Below, piece after piece: positions 15,304 to 23,928 of a stretch of 64,000 bases of DNA. The notes beneath the pieces were generated by a model. It was not told the DNA's origin. It saw only the letters and a list, made by a program, of their open reading frames with translations, and ran no database searches. Both the position numbers and the translations under genes were made by a program. Each line of letters opens with the position of its first letter. Positions within the stretch are counted from its first letter, which is position 1. The stretch is from Verrucomicrobiaceae bacterium (GTDB lineage: Bacteria; Verrucomicrobiota; Verrucomicrobiia; Verrucomicrobiales; Verrucomicrobiaceae), in the NCBI GenBank assembly GCA_019694165.1, contig JAIBCL010000001.1, positions 496,001-560,000 on the forward strand, in the 5' to 3' direction.

Positions 15304-17910
15304 ATGGACTGGGAATCACCATACCTGCTGCTGCTCGCCATTCCGGCGCTCGTCGTGCTGATGTGGATCGAGCAGCGCTCGACGCATCCGATGTCTTCGG
15401 TGCGAAAGCGATTGCTGCTCGTGGTGCGTGCGCTGCTGGTGATGATGGCGCTCGTGGCACTCGCCGGTCCCGCGCGCGTCGTACAGAGCGGCAGGCGCTC
15501 GCTGGTCATGGTGCTGGATGCGAGCGAGAGCCTCGGTGAAGAAGGCCTGAAGTCTGTGTTCGCGCGCGCCCGGACGATTCAGAAACAGGCGCCGGCGGGC
15601 GTGGACACTTCGTTCGTACTGCTCGGCGATGAGCCGGCCGTGCTGGCGCCCGAGACGAAACTCGACGCTGAAGCGACACAGGTTGAATGGCAGAAGAAGC
15701 GCGGGAGAGACAGCGATTATCAAAAGGCTGTCGAGTTCGCCACAGCGCTTTTTCCCGCGGGCACAAGCCGGCACATTGTCTTGATCGGTGATGGCCATGA
15801 GACGCGCGGCTCTTTGCTGGATGTGGCGAAGGAAGCGGCGGCGACCGGCATCAAGCTGCACGTCGCACCAGTGTCGGGACCCAAGAAGCCGGACATCCGC
15901 GTGCGCGAGCTGACGCCAAACCGCTCCCGGCTGCACGAAGGCGCGAGCTTGAAACTGCGCGCGGTGATCGAGAGCACGGCAGATGGCAGCGGCACGCTGA
16001 AACTTTTTGAAAACGGCGTCGAAGTGGAGAAGCGGCCGGTGAGCGTAAAGGGCGGCCAGTCGCATGAGGAGACTTTCACCCGCACGCCGCCGGCGGGAAA
16101 CATCTACAAATACCGTGCCATGGTCGAGGGATTCCCGAACGACACAATCACGGCGAACAACGACGCGCTCACCATCGTCGATGTGCGTGGTCGCCTGCGG
16201 CTGCTTTATCTCGAAGGTGACGCGGGCGAGGGGCAGTATTTGATCCAGGCGATGGAGAAGGAAGGCATGACGCTCGATTTGCGGCAGCCAGGCTCGATTC
16301 CTTCCACGCTCGACGACTTCGCGGGCTACGACGGCATCATCATCTCCGACATCCCGGCCTTCCAAGTCGGCGACAAGGCGATGACTGCTGTGCGCGACTA
16401 CGTGGACAAGCTCGGCGGCGGGCTCTTGATGCTCGGCGGACCAAACTCATTCGGCGTGGGCGGCTACTACCGCACTCCCATCGAGGAAGTGCTGCCGGTG
16501 CGCTTGCAGTCGCCGGACGAAGAGGAAAAGCAATCGTCCGCCGTCGCGCTGGTGATCGACCGCTCGGGTTCCATGGCCGGCGAGAAGCTCGAGATGGCAA
16601 AGTCGGCCGCCATCGCCACTGCGGAAGTTCTCACGAAGAACGACTACATCGGCGTGTACGCTTTCGACTCAGACGCGCATGTGGTCTCGCAAATGGCGCG
16701 GATCAATTCGGTGGCTCAAGTGGCCGCGGCCATCTCCACCATAGCGCCGGGCGGCGGCACGAACTTGCAGCCCGCCTTCGCGCAGGCCCGGCAGGCGCTG
16801 CAGCGCGTGAAGGCCAAGGTGAAGCACATGATCATCCTGACCGACGGCCAGACCGCCGGCACCGGCTACGAGGCCTTTGGCGCCCAGTGCCTCAACGAAG
16901 GCATGACGATCTCTACGGTCGCCATCGGCCAGGGATCGCACGTCGGGCTGCTGCAAGGCATCGCCGCGGCTGGCGGCGGCCAGGCTTACACAACCACGGA
17001 CGCCAGCAGCATCACGCGCATCTTCACGCAGGACACGCTCATGCACACAGGGCGCATGATCCGCGAGGAGCCGTTTGTGCCAAACATGGTGGAGAAGCAT
17101 CCGATCCTGGCAGGCTGGGAGGAATTCGAACCGCCAATGTTGCTCGGCTGCGTGAAGACACTGCGCAAGGCCACCGCGCAGGTACCGCTGGTCACCGATC
17201 TCGGTGATCCGCTGCTCGCGCACTGGCGCTTCGGCCTCGGCAAGGTCACCGCCTTCACCTCCGATGCGAAGTCGCGCTGGGCATCCCTGTGGATCAGCCG
17301 CTGGGATGGTTTCGGACGATTCTGGTCGCAGGTGCTGCGCGAGACCGCACGCCCTCCGCAGGGGCAGAACATGGACCTTGGCTGCGAACTGCGCGGCGAG
17401 GATGCACGCATCACCGTCGATCTGCTCGAAGACGCCGGTACGCGTCAGAACAACGCGCGCGTCGAGGCCGAGGTCTTCTTCGTCGCCGCCGACGCGCTCG
17501 GCGCGCCGTTGAAGCCCGTCTCCAAATCCACGCTCACACAATGCGGCCCCGGCCTGTATGAAGGCGCGTTCCGCCCCGACCAGCCCGGCGTGTATCTCGT
17601 GCGAGCGCAATCCGGCGCCGAGATGGTGAGCGCCGGACTCGTCCACAATCCCTCGTCTGAAGCCAGCCTCGGCACCGTGAACGAACCGCTGCTCAAAGAA
17701 GCCGCGCGCATCACCGGCGGCAAATTCATGTCCGATGACAAGCTCCCCGACCTCACCACGACCAAAGCCACGCAGTTCATCGAACTCTGGCCGCACGTCA
17801 TCATCGCCCTCCTGCTCCTCTTCCTCGCCGATGTCGCCATCCGGAGGTGGGAGCATGTGGAGGGGATTTGGGAGAGCGTGATTGCGTCCCGCCCCACACG
17901 GAGCCGGTGA
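15304..17910 (+). CDS. Large membrane-anchored VWA-domain protein with glutamine-amidotransferase-like module
   Basis: An 868-residue protein. Two N-terminal membrane helices (about 7-23 and 37-55) precede a first VWA-like fold with 'LDASESLGEEG' at 71. An Ig-like region (200-290) and a class I glutamine-amidotransferase-like segment ('LRLLYLEGDAGEGQYLI', 'GGGLLMLGGPNSFG') without the catalytic Cys follow. A second VWA has a complete MIDAS metal site ('VIDRSGSM', D419-S423), 'APGGGTNL' and 'IILTDGQT'. The C-terminus ends in a third membrane helix at about 832-850 and a short basic tail. Related proteins occur beside BatA/MoxR-type complexes, but no MoxR ATPase is in this window. The role is probably binding or assembly of envelope proteins in a divalent-metal-dependent way. 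Confidence 0.8.
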   Translation: MDWESPYLLLLAIPALVVLMWIEQRSTHPMSSVRKRLLLVVRALLVMMALVALAGPARVVQSGRRSLVMVLDASESLGEEGLKSVFARARTIQKQAPAGVDTSFVLLGDEPAVLAPETKLDAEATQVEWQKKRGRDSDYQKAVEFATALFPAGTSRHIVLIGDGHETRGSLLDVAKEAAATGIKLHVAPVSGPKKPDIRVRELTPNRSRLHEGASLKLRAVIESTADGSGTLKLFENGVEVEKRPVSVKGGQSHEETFTRTPPAGNIYKYRAMVEGFPNDTITANNDALTIVDVRGRLRLLYLEGDAGEGQYLIQAMEKEGMTLDLRQPGSIPSTLDDFAGYDGIIISDIPAFQVGDKAMTAVRDYVDKLGGGLLMLGGPNSFGVGGYYRTPIEEVLPVRLQSPDEEEKQSSAVALVIDRSGSMAGEKLEMAKSAAIATAEVLTKNDYIGVYAFDSDAHVVSQMARINSVAQVAAAISTIAPGGGTNLQPAFAQARQALQRVKAKVKHMIILTDGQTAGTGYEAFGAQCLNEGMTISTVAIGQGSHVGLLQGIAAAGGGQAYTTTDASSITRIFTQDTLMHTGRMIREEPFVPNMVEKHPILAGWEEFEPPMLLGCVKTLRKATAQVPLVTDLGDPLLAHWRFGLGKVTAFTSDAKSRWASLWISRWDGFGRFWSQVLRETARPPQGQNMDLGCELRGEDARITVDLLEDAGTRQNNARVEAEVFFVAADALGAPLKPVSKSTLTQCGPGLYEGAFRPDQPGVYLVRAQSGAEMVSAGLVHNPSSEASLGTVNEPLLKEAARITGGKFMSDDKLPDLTTTKATQFIELWPHVIIALLLLFLADVAIRRWEHVEGIWESVIASRPTRSR

Positions 17911-18141
17911 CCACGAGCTTCAATCACCACCACCGTCAACACGCAGCGCATTCTGGACGGCAACGTCGTCGTGATCGACGACATCAGCACGGCAGCAAGG
18001 CAATACCTGGTGGACATGAATATCCGGTCGCTCACCAAAGATCAACGGACCCTGCTGGCTGCCGGCTTCGAGGATGCTGAGGACCGGCAGAAAGGGCTTC
18101 GGTCGTTTTCGAGGCGTTTGGTCGGGAATACTCAAGCGTGA
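17911..18141 (+). pseudogene. Possible short coding remnant after the VWA gene
   Basis: In the same frame as the VWA gene, directly after its stop, 76 codons are open to TGA 18139. They give plausible protein such as 'RILDGNVVVIDDISTAARQY' and 'LTKDQRTLLAAGFEDAEDRQ'. No convincing start (a GTG or ATG lies inside) or ribosome site is present, and no family was recognised. It may be the tail of a degraded gene or chance. Confidence 0.25.
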
Positions 18142-18198
18142 TTTCATGAGGCCGGCTCGCACCTTGCCCTCCGCATTTCCTGCGTAGAATGCAACCAT

Positions 18199-18366
18199 AT
18201 GAACGCACGAACGACCGGACGGAACCGCCAGATCGAGGAGACGTTGGTGGCGGAGTTGACGCCTCGGGCGGGCGTGGGCCGGTGGAGTCGGGCTGTGCAG
18301 GCATGGCTGTCCGCTTCGGTTGCAGTCCAGCGCGCGGCGGAGAACAATCACCGGCTTCTTCGATGA
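18199..18366 (+). CDS. Small protein upstream of and overlapping the Rieske gene
   Basis: A 55-residue ORF starting 'MNARTTGRNRQIEETLVAEL' and ending 'RAAENNHRLLR', predicted basic and helical. Its TGA overlaps the ATG of the Rieske gene in an ATGA arrangement (18363-18366), typical of translational coupling. A -10-like TAGAAT (18185-18190) lies eight bases before its ATG with a weak TTGCCC 15 bases further up. No family was recognised. The alternative reading, a long frame from 18189 running into the Rieske protein, would put 58 Gly/Pro/Ser-rich residues before its export signal and is less likely. Confidence 0.5.
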   Translation: MNARTTGRNRQIEETLVAELTPRAGVGRWSRAVQAWLSASVAVQRAAENNHRLLR

Positions 18367-19112
18367 ACCCGTCGCCGTCATGCCGACAATGCCCTCGTTC
18401 GCTATCCCGGCGGCAGTGGATCAGGCGTCTGGCGCTCGGCACGGCGGCTCTTGCGAGCCTGTCGGACCGTGGCATGGAATCGCGCTCGCTCGCGGCCGCC
18501 GATTTGCGCGACCTGCTGAAGATTGACGTGGGCCTGATTCCTTCGCTCGCGTTGAACGGCGGTTCTGCCATCGTCACTTTCGACGGGAGCGCGACACGAC
18601 TGCTCATCAACCGGGAGTCGGACACAGATTTCCATGTTCTCGATCCTCGATGTACTCACCAAGGGTGCATCGTCGATCCCTACAGCATCGCGAGCAACAC
18701 CATCTTCTGTCCGTGCCACAGTTCGCGATACGACATCAGCGGACACGTCGTACGCGGACCTGCGGTGAGTGATCTCTTCAAGTTCAAGGCAAGCTTCGAT
18801 GGCGCGTCAGTTTTGTCGGTGGAGGTTCCCGGTTTCGTCCACCACCTTGAAGACGTGAGCGTGGCATCTGCCGTGGCCGGCTCCACGCGGCTGTGCCTGA
18901 CATTTCCCACCATCAGCGGCGCGGACTACCAGGTGTGCCACTCGCCGACCCTTGCGGAGCCGTTCGCTCCCGCTGCCTTTTCCAGCACGCCGTCCGGCAT
19001 GGCCGACCAGAACTCCCTCCGCGGCACGGGTGCCGTCACTTCGGTGTATGTGGACTCGGCGGACGCGACCGCTTTCTACCGCCTCGACCTGTTGATCTAT
19101 CAACTGGCCTGA
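18363..19112 (+). CDS. Exported Rieske [2Fe-2S] protein
   Basis: The 249-residue protein starts at ATG 18363 and has a twin-arginine-like signal ('SRRQWIRRLALGTAALASL') at about residues 14-32, as for many folded Rieske proteins. The cluster ligands are in two motifs: 'CTHQGC' and 'CPCHSSRYD' (Cys-x-His ... Cys-x-x-His), with 'GHVVRGPAV' after them. The C-terminal 100 residues form an extra beta domain ending 'DATAFYRLDLLIY', resembling the result-type domains ('YxVxxSxxL') of verrucomicrobial secreted proteins. The usual partner cytochrome b is not encoded nearby, so it is probably a stand-alone exported electron-transfer protein rather than a bc1 subunit. Confidence 0.85.
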   Translation: MNPSPSCRQCPRSLSRRQWIRRLALGTAALASLSDRGMESRSLAAADLRDLLKIDVGLIPSLALNGGSAIVTFDGSATRLLINRESDTDFHVLDPRCTHQGCIVDPYSIASNTIFCPCHSSRYDISGHVVRGPAVSDLFKFKASFDGASVLSVEVPGFVHHLEDVSVASAVAGSTRLCLTFPTISGADYQVCHSPTLAEPFAPAAFSSTPSGMADQNSLRGTGAVTSVYVDSADATAFYRLDLLIYQLA

Positions 19113-19160
19113 CCAGGCCAACCGGCAGAGACTTCCAGCGACGGGTGTTCCAGAAAAGCA

Positions 19161-19184
19161 GAGCGGGCCGGTGACGGCCCGCTC
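19161..19184 (-). terminator. Perfect 10-bp hairpin with GTGA loop between convergent genes
   Basis: GAGCGGGCCG (19161-19170), loop GTGA, CGGCCCGCTC (19175-19184). The loop is of the stable GNRA class on the plus strand. Read on the minus strand the stem is followed by TGCTTTTC, so it best fits a terminator for the beta-propeller operon that ends at 19236. It may also stop the Rieske transcript. Confidence 0.6.
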
Positions 19185-19235
19185 GCCAACAAACTTGACC
19201 GCACGCAACCAAACAGGTCGCGCGGTTTCACTGCC

Positions 19236-20798
19236 TCACTTCACCGGCTTGGCACCGTCCTTGAAGGCATAGAGATGTGTGTGCGTGCTCAAGTAGAGCA
19301 CGCCGTTCGCGGCGACGGGGGTTCCCATCACGGGGGCTGGGAATTCGATGCTCCCGATCTCCTTCAATTCCTTGCCTTCGGCGAGGATGAAGAGTTCGCC
19401 CTCTTCGTTGCCGAGATAGATCTTGCCATCAACGATGAGCGGGCTGCTCCAGATGTGGCCCTTGGTGTCGAACTTCCAGTACTCCTTGCCAGTTTTCGCA
19501 TCGAGACAGAAGAGGCGGCCGGTGTAGTCGCACGCGTAGAGCAGACCATCCTTGGCGGCGGGCGTGCTGATGGTGCGCTCCAATCCCTTGAAGGTCCACT
19601 TCGCCGCGAGTTCGCCGGTGCCGCCGGGGTCGATGCAGCTAAGCTGGCCGACGCCTTCGCCGTGCTCGGGGTCCTGACCGATGGCAACGTAGAGAAGGCC
19701 GTCGGCGAAGGTGGGCGTCGCAATGAGTTCGGACGGGCCGTCGTATTCGGCATATTTTTTCTTCTCGCCCTTGTCGTCGAAACGGTACTCCTTCGGACAG
19801 GCGTTGTACTTCCAGACAATGGGCAGTTCGCTCACGGCGTCGTCGATTTTCTTCTTCTCAGAAGCCGGACCCATGCCGTAAACCCAGCCATCGCCGGCAG
19901 CAAAAACGATCTGCGACTTGCCGCCGACCGTGATCGACGAAGGCGACGACCAATTGCAGTGCATGATGTTCTCAGAAACCTTTGCGTCGGCGGGGATCTC
20001 TGCCTCGTATTCGCCGGTCTCAGCATTCACCGCGACGAAGCTAGGAGCCGTCGGAGCTGGCAGATTGCTGTGCGACCAATCGACGCCGTTCGAGGTGGCG
20101 ACGTAAACTTTGCCATCGACAACGAGCGGATAGTTCGAGGCGATGTTGTGCGGAAAGACACCGAGTTCCTTGCGCATGTCATAGACCCAAAGGATGTCGG
20201 CGTCCGTGCTGTCCACTTCCGGCGTGACGGGTTTGCCGTCCTTGTCAGGCGTGGTCATGTATTTGGCCTCGTCCTGCATGCCTTGATTGCCGTCTTCCAT
20301 GCCCTTCACGTCGAAGCAGAGGATTTCGCAGCGATTCGTCACCACGTAGCCTTTATCGCCGACGATGGTGGGGCTGGAGCACATGCCGAGGAATTCCCAG
20401 TCGGACACTTTGCCGGCACCGAGCTTCGGAGCGACGAGCTGCCATTTGAAGGCACCGGTCTTTTCATCGAAGCACATCACGATCCCGCGGTCGCCCTGAT
20501 GCTTCGGGCTGCGCGGGGATTCGTTGTTCGTGCCGACGAAGACGCGGCCGTTGGCGACAGTGACCGTCCCGTAGGACTGCGAACCGAGCTTCGCGACCCA
20601 GAGGCAGTTCTCCGTGGTGGCCATGTCGATCTCTTCGCTGCCGGACTTCTTCTTGCCGGGGTTTAGCTTGATGGGCATGCCTTTTTCAGACGAGACCATG
20701 TTACGCACATTGGTGCCACCCCATTGGGGCCAGTCGGCTGCGCGTACGGCGAAAGTCATCCCGAAGACTGCGAGGAGTGAGTAATAAATGGATTTCAT
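19236..20798 (-). CDS. Secreted PQQ-type beta-propeller protein
   Basis: A 520-residue protein with a signal peptide ('MKSIYYSLLAVFGMTFAVRA'). It contains repeated blades of the PQQ/WD40-like type: 'VTVANGRVFVGTNNE', 'VMCFDEKTGAFKWQ', 'PLVVDGKVYVATSNG', 'LLYACDYTGRLFCLDAKTGK', 'SSPLIVDGKIYLGNEEGELF' and 'MGTPVAANGVLYLSTHTHLY'. The A-x-D-x-x-T-G-K-x-x-W repeats form a seven- or eight-bladed propeller. No quinoprotein dehydrogenase active site is evident, so it is more likely a binding scaffold than an enzyme. It lies 36 bases downstream of a related, longer propeller gene on the same strand and is followed by a hairpin terminator. Confidence 0.82.
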   Translation of the reverse strand: MKSIYYSLLAVFGMTFAVRAADWPQWGGTNVRNMVSSEKGMPIKLNPGKKKSGSEEIDMATTENCLWVAKLGSQSYGTVTVANGRVFVGTNNESPRSPKHQGDRGIVMCFDEKTGAFKWQLVAPKLGAGKVSDWEFLGMCSSPTIVGDKGYVVTNRCEILCFDVKGMEDGNQGMQDEAKYMTTPDKDGKPVTPEVDSTDADILWVYDMRKELGVFPHNIASNYPLVVDGKVYVATSNGVDWSHSNLPAPTAPSFVAVNAETGEYEAEIPADAKVSENIMHCNWSSPSSITVGGKSQIVFAAGDGWVYGMGPASEKKKIDDAVSELPIVWKYNACPKEYRFDDKGEKKKYAEYDGPSELIATPTFADGLLYVAIGQDPEHGEGVGQLSCIDPGGTGELAAKWTFKGLERTISTPAAKDGLLYACDYTGRLFCLDAKTGKEYWKFDTKGHIWSSPLIVDGKIYLGNEEGELFILAEGKELKEIGSIEFPAPVMGTPVAANGVLYLSTHTHLYAFKDGAKPVK

Positions 20799-20834
20799 GC
20801 GGATTAGAGGATTCGTTGGATTGAGCAGTTGGGA

Positions 20835-23159
20835 TTACTTGTTCGGAGTGACGAGCACGTTGTCGAGGTAAACGCGCTTCTGATGCTGCGGGCTGAAGCC
20901 AAAGATGCCGGGCGAACCCTGGAGATGCACGGGATTGACCTTCGCTTCGAGCGTCCACGCATCGGGCTCGGGCTGGCCTTGCTCCCACACTTTGGCGGAC
21001 ACGGTGCCGTTCACATTGTCGGCATCGACGGTCACCTTCGTTTTGAGCGTGTACCACTTCATCGCCTCGACTTTGAAGGGCGCGGTGCGCTTCAGGCGCT
21101 CGAAGTTCGAACTGATCTCGAGTTCGTTGGCGTTGCCCTTGAGCTGGATGAGGTAGCGCTGATTGATCACGCCCACATCGGACTTCACGCGGCGGTTGCC
21201 GTCGGTCATCACGTCGGCCTGCACGGTGTAGTTGCTCATGGCCTCGGTGCCGAGGAACACGGTCGCACGCTGGAAGAGCAGACGGTCGAAGGATTTGCCG
21301 AGAACATTGTTGCCCACCAGCTTGTTGTCCGGAGTGGGGTTTGCCATCACCTGGAATTTGAAGCGCGCGCCGATCCACGGCAGCGGCGGATAGGCCATCT
21401 TGTAGGCAGCGTTGCCGGCGGCGTCGGCTGGCACTTCTTCGGTCAGTTCGAACTTCTCGAAGTCCTGCTTGATCGGCGGCGGCGGCAGCACGCGGCCGCG
21501 CACAGTGCCGAAGATTCCGCCGTCAGCCGTCGCCTTGAATGCGCCAGCGGCAGGTTTCGCATCGGCATCGGCGACGAGTTCGTTGGCGTCGTTGAACTTC
21601 GCAGTCTCAATCTTTGCTTTCACCTTGGCGGTCGGCGGGATGAAGGTTTCCCACGATGCCTTCTTCACCTCGGCGACCGGGAATCCGTTCGCATCAACGC
21701 TGCGCAGCCGGAAAGAAGACTTCCCGCCCGGAGCCACGACAAATTCAGCCGGGATGATCTGCAAGGCGGCGGGCGCACCGGCCTTCGGCATCTCGACCTC
21801 CGGTGCCTTGTCCTTGGTGATGCCGGAGTTCGTGATCTTGAAGGCATAGAACTTCGCCTGAGTATGCACGAAAAGCATGCCATTCGCCACGGCGGGCTGG
21901 GCGAGACCGGTCCCTTCGAGTTTGATCTTTTGGACGATCTCCGCCTTGTCCTTGCCGGGCTTCACTACGGTGATGCCGGCCTGCTCGGTGATGAAGTACA
22001 CGAGGCCGTCGATCACCAGTGGAGAACTGTGGATGTTGTGCGCGGCGACCTGGATTTCCCATTCCTTCTCTCCGGTGTCGGCGTTCACGGACGACATGTT
22101 GCCATCGTCATCAACCATCACGATGTGGCCTTCATAAAGGACGGGGCTGCTCGTCTCGGAGCGCAAATGTATGCGCCATTTCTCATTCGCAAGCCAGGCA
22201 TCCTTGTTCACCTCAGGATCGAACACCATTTGCTCCTTGTCGAAGTGCTCGGGCAGCTTCACGGCGATGAGGCGACCCTTGTCCGCCGTGTCCACGTTTT
22301 CCTCACCGTGGGTCATAATGATCGTATTCTTGTACAGCAGCGGCGTGCTGTTCACCCCGCCCTTGCTCATCTTATGACGCCACAGCGGCTTGCCATTCCG
22401 CGCATTGACCGCCACGATGTTGCCGCAGCCTGTGCCGGCGTAAAAGACGCGCTTTCCATCGCGGGTCTCGAGAACCGGGGTGGAGAAGGAGGAATCCTTC
22501 GGCGGCGACTCGCCGGGCATCGTGGACCACACGAGTTCACCGTTTTCCTTGTCGAAGGCATAAAAGCGGTCTGCCGCCGGGCCGTCGGCGCCCCAGTTTG
22601 ACGTGATGCCGCGGACGATGACGAGATCGCCCTCGATCACCGGACAGCCGACCTTCGAGTTTGGAAAGGTCATGCGTCCGATTTTCTCCATCAGCGACTG
22701 GCGCCACAGTTCCTTGCCTTCGAAGGTCCAGCAGCCGAAGACGCCGTAGGCGGTGAGCAGATAGACACACTTCGTTTCGGGATCGACGCATGGCGAGCCG
22801 ATGGAGTAGCGGTTATAGACCGTGTCGGAGATGAAATCCTTGATCGAGACCTCCCACTTCTTCTTGCCTGTCTTGGCGTCCATGCAGGTGAGGCACTCGG
22901 CGAGTTCCTCCTTCTCACCATGGTAGCCAAAGCTGAAAAGCAGCCCATCGACGACCACCGGCGTCCCGCGGCCATGCGAGTCATAAGTCCAGGCCGGCTT
23001 CTCGCTCAACTTCGCCTTCTTATAATGCTCAAGGCTGACGCCCGTGTTGAGTGGACCACGCCATGTCAGCCAGTCATTGGCATGAAGCAGCACGGAGGAC
23101 GAGGTGACGGCGGCCAGGAGAGCGGCCAGCCGGATTCCGGAGCGGGAAACAAGACGCAT
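20835..23159 (-). CDS. Secreted PQQ-type beta-propeller protein with C-terminal sandwich domain
   Basis: From ATG 23159 the product is 774 residues with a signal peptide ('SGIRLAALLAAVTSSSVLLH'). The first 430 residues are propeller blades ('LTCMDAKTGKKKWEVSIKD', 'GTGCGNIVAVNARNGKPLW', 'MSSVNADTGEKEWEIQ', 'SPLVIDGLVYFITEQAG'). A middle domain contains 'PAEFVVAPGGKSSFRLRSVD', and the last 180 residues look like a LamG/DUF1080-type beta-sandwich ('YTVQADVMTDGNRRVKSDVG', 'FGFSPQHQKRVYLDNVLVTP'). Such sandwich domains bind glycans. The frame is open 60 codons further upstream, but the signal peptide fixes the start. It is first in a two-gene operon with the 520-residue propeller. Confidence 0.82.
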   Translation of the reverse strand: MRLVSRSGIRLAALLAAVTSSSVLLHANDWLTWRGPLNTGVSLEHYKKAKLSEKPAWTYDSHGRGTPVVVDGLLFSFGYHGEKEELAECLTCMDAKTGKKKWEVSIKDFISDTVYNRYSIGSPCVDPETKCVYLLTAYGVFGCWTFEGKELWRQSLMEKIGRMTFPNSKVGCPVIEGDLVIVRGITSNWGADGPAADRFYAFDKENGELVWSTMPGESPPKDSSFSTPVLETRDGKRVFYAGTGCGNIVAVNARNGKPLWRHKMSKGGVNSTPLLYKNTIIMTHGEENVDTADKGRLIAVKLPEHFDKEQMVFDPEVNKDAWLANEKWRIHLRSETSSPVLYEGHIVMVDDDGNMSSVNADTGEKEWEIQVAAHNIHSSPLVIDGLVYFITEQAGITVVKPGKDKAEIVQKIKLEGTGLAQPAVANGMLFVHTQAKFYAFKITNSGITKDKAPEVEMPKAGAPAALQIIPAEFVVAPGGKSSFRLRSVDANGFPVAEVKKASWETFIPPTAKVKAKIETAKFNDANELVADADAKPAAGAFKATADGGIFGTVRGRVLPPPPIKQDFEKFELTEEVPADAAGNAAYKMAYPPLPWIGARFKFQVMANPTPDNKLVGNNVLGKSFDRLLFQRATVFLGTEAMSNYTVQADVMTDGNRRVKSDVGVINQRYLIQLKGNANELEISSNFERLKRTAPFKVEAMKWYTLKTKVTVDADNVNGTVSAKVWEQGQPEPDAWTLEAKVNPVHLQGSPGIFGFSPQHQKRVYLDNVLVTPNK

Positions 23160-23713
23160 GGTGGGGGACAGTTTTTGGGATGAGGGGGCCATCCTTGATC
23201 GGACCGTCTGGCAATCAACCCGTTTTTCGGTTCGGGAAGACCCTCGCAGTAACGAAGCACAAATGGCAGAGCGTTCAGAACGCCTCCCGCTTCGCACTCT
23301 TTCGCTTCGTTCAGGCCGGTTCTCTCGGATCGTCCTCAACGGAACATCGCCATGTCGTCACTCCCCAAATCCGATGCGAGATAGTCAACCCTCGCCCCCA
23401 GTCTTGCTTTCCGCGGACCGGATCGTCGCCCCCTCCGTCCCCCTCTCCCATGTCTCGGCAGTTACCCACATCGCCTCCCGGGATCACAATTCACTGGATT
23501 GAGTAAAACGAGTGCAATTCTCGGCCTGCCGACCCTCACCATGAACCGTGCCATGCTGGCACCTTCACCGGAACCTTGGGCCCACCTCCTTCTTGACCGG
23601 GCCGCCAAAAACGTGTCAAGACACTTTCTCCTGAAATTTTCAGAAAAACGCCCTTTGCCCGCCGATCAGAATTGAGAATCAGCGAACTTTTTTCAAAATG
23701 GCGGGATCACTGG
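23160..23713. other. Non-coding stretch upstream of the propeller operon
   Basis: No convincing gene is seen on either strand. Short open frames here have no recognisable protein. The GC content falls from about 23.6 kb on, and the part next to 23159 should contain the promoter of the beta-propeller operon, which could not be pinned down. Confidence 0.4.
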
Positions 23714-23742
23714 TTGACGGGGGCGATCAAAGTTTTTAACAT
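23714..23742 (+). promoter_or_regulatory. Promoter TTGACG-N17-TAACAT with no gene downstream
   Basis: TTGACG (23714-23719) and TAACAT (23737-23742) are 17 bases apart, a good sigma-70 match in a locally AT-richer stretch. Nothing coding follows on the plus strand before a hairpin 110 bases later, so it may drive a small RNA. Confidence 0.4.
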
Positions 23743-23748
23743 CACGCC

Positions 23749-23893
23749 GTCTGTTGAAGGCTTCTTCGCGGATCACATTTTGCCCGGCTTCGCGGCTAGA
23801 CAATTTGTGCCAACCGATCCTCCTCGTTGTTGGTTGCTGGATCGCAAAAAATTGGCTCTCCGGTTCCGCATGCCGGAGAGCCAAATTTGTTTT
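23749..23893 (+). ncRNA. Candidate small RNA between promoter and hairpin terminator
   Basis: A transcript from the promoter at 23714-23742 would end after the hairpin at 23852-23884, giving about 145 nt. Inside, CAATTT can pair with AAATTG, and GATCC with GGATC further in. The sequence is not recognised as 6S, tmRNA, RNase P or SRP RNA. Support is limited to the promoter/terminator pairing and the lack of a protein. Confidence 0.3.
23852..23884 (-). terminator. Strong intrinsic terminator of the GTPase operon
   Basis: TTGGCTCTCCGG (23852-23863) and CCGGAGAGCCAA (23873-23884) form a perfect 12-bp stem with a nine-base loop. On the minus strand the stem is followed by a run of six T residues, a textbook rho-independent terminator 45 bases after the GTPase stop. 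On the plus strand it is followed by ATTTGTTTT, so it may work in both directions. Confidence 0.8.
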
Positions 23894-23928
23894 CGGGTGA
23901 TGCGATGTTGTCCGCAACACGATCACCA

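Noticed and set aside
20829-22601. A 590-codon plus-strand open frame opposite the second beta-propeller gene
   Set aside because: It is the antisense of a well-supported propeller protein and has no family resemblance.
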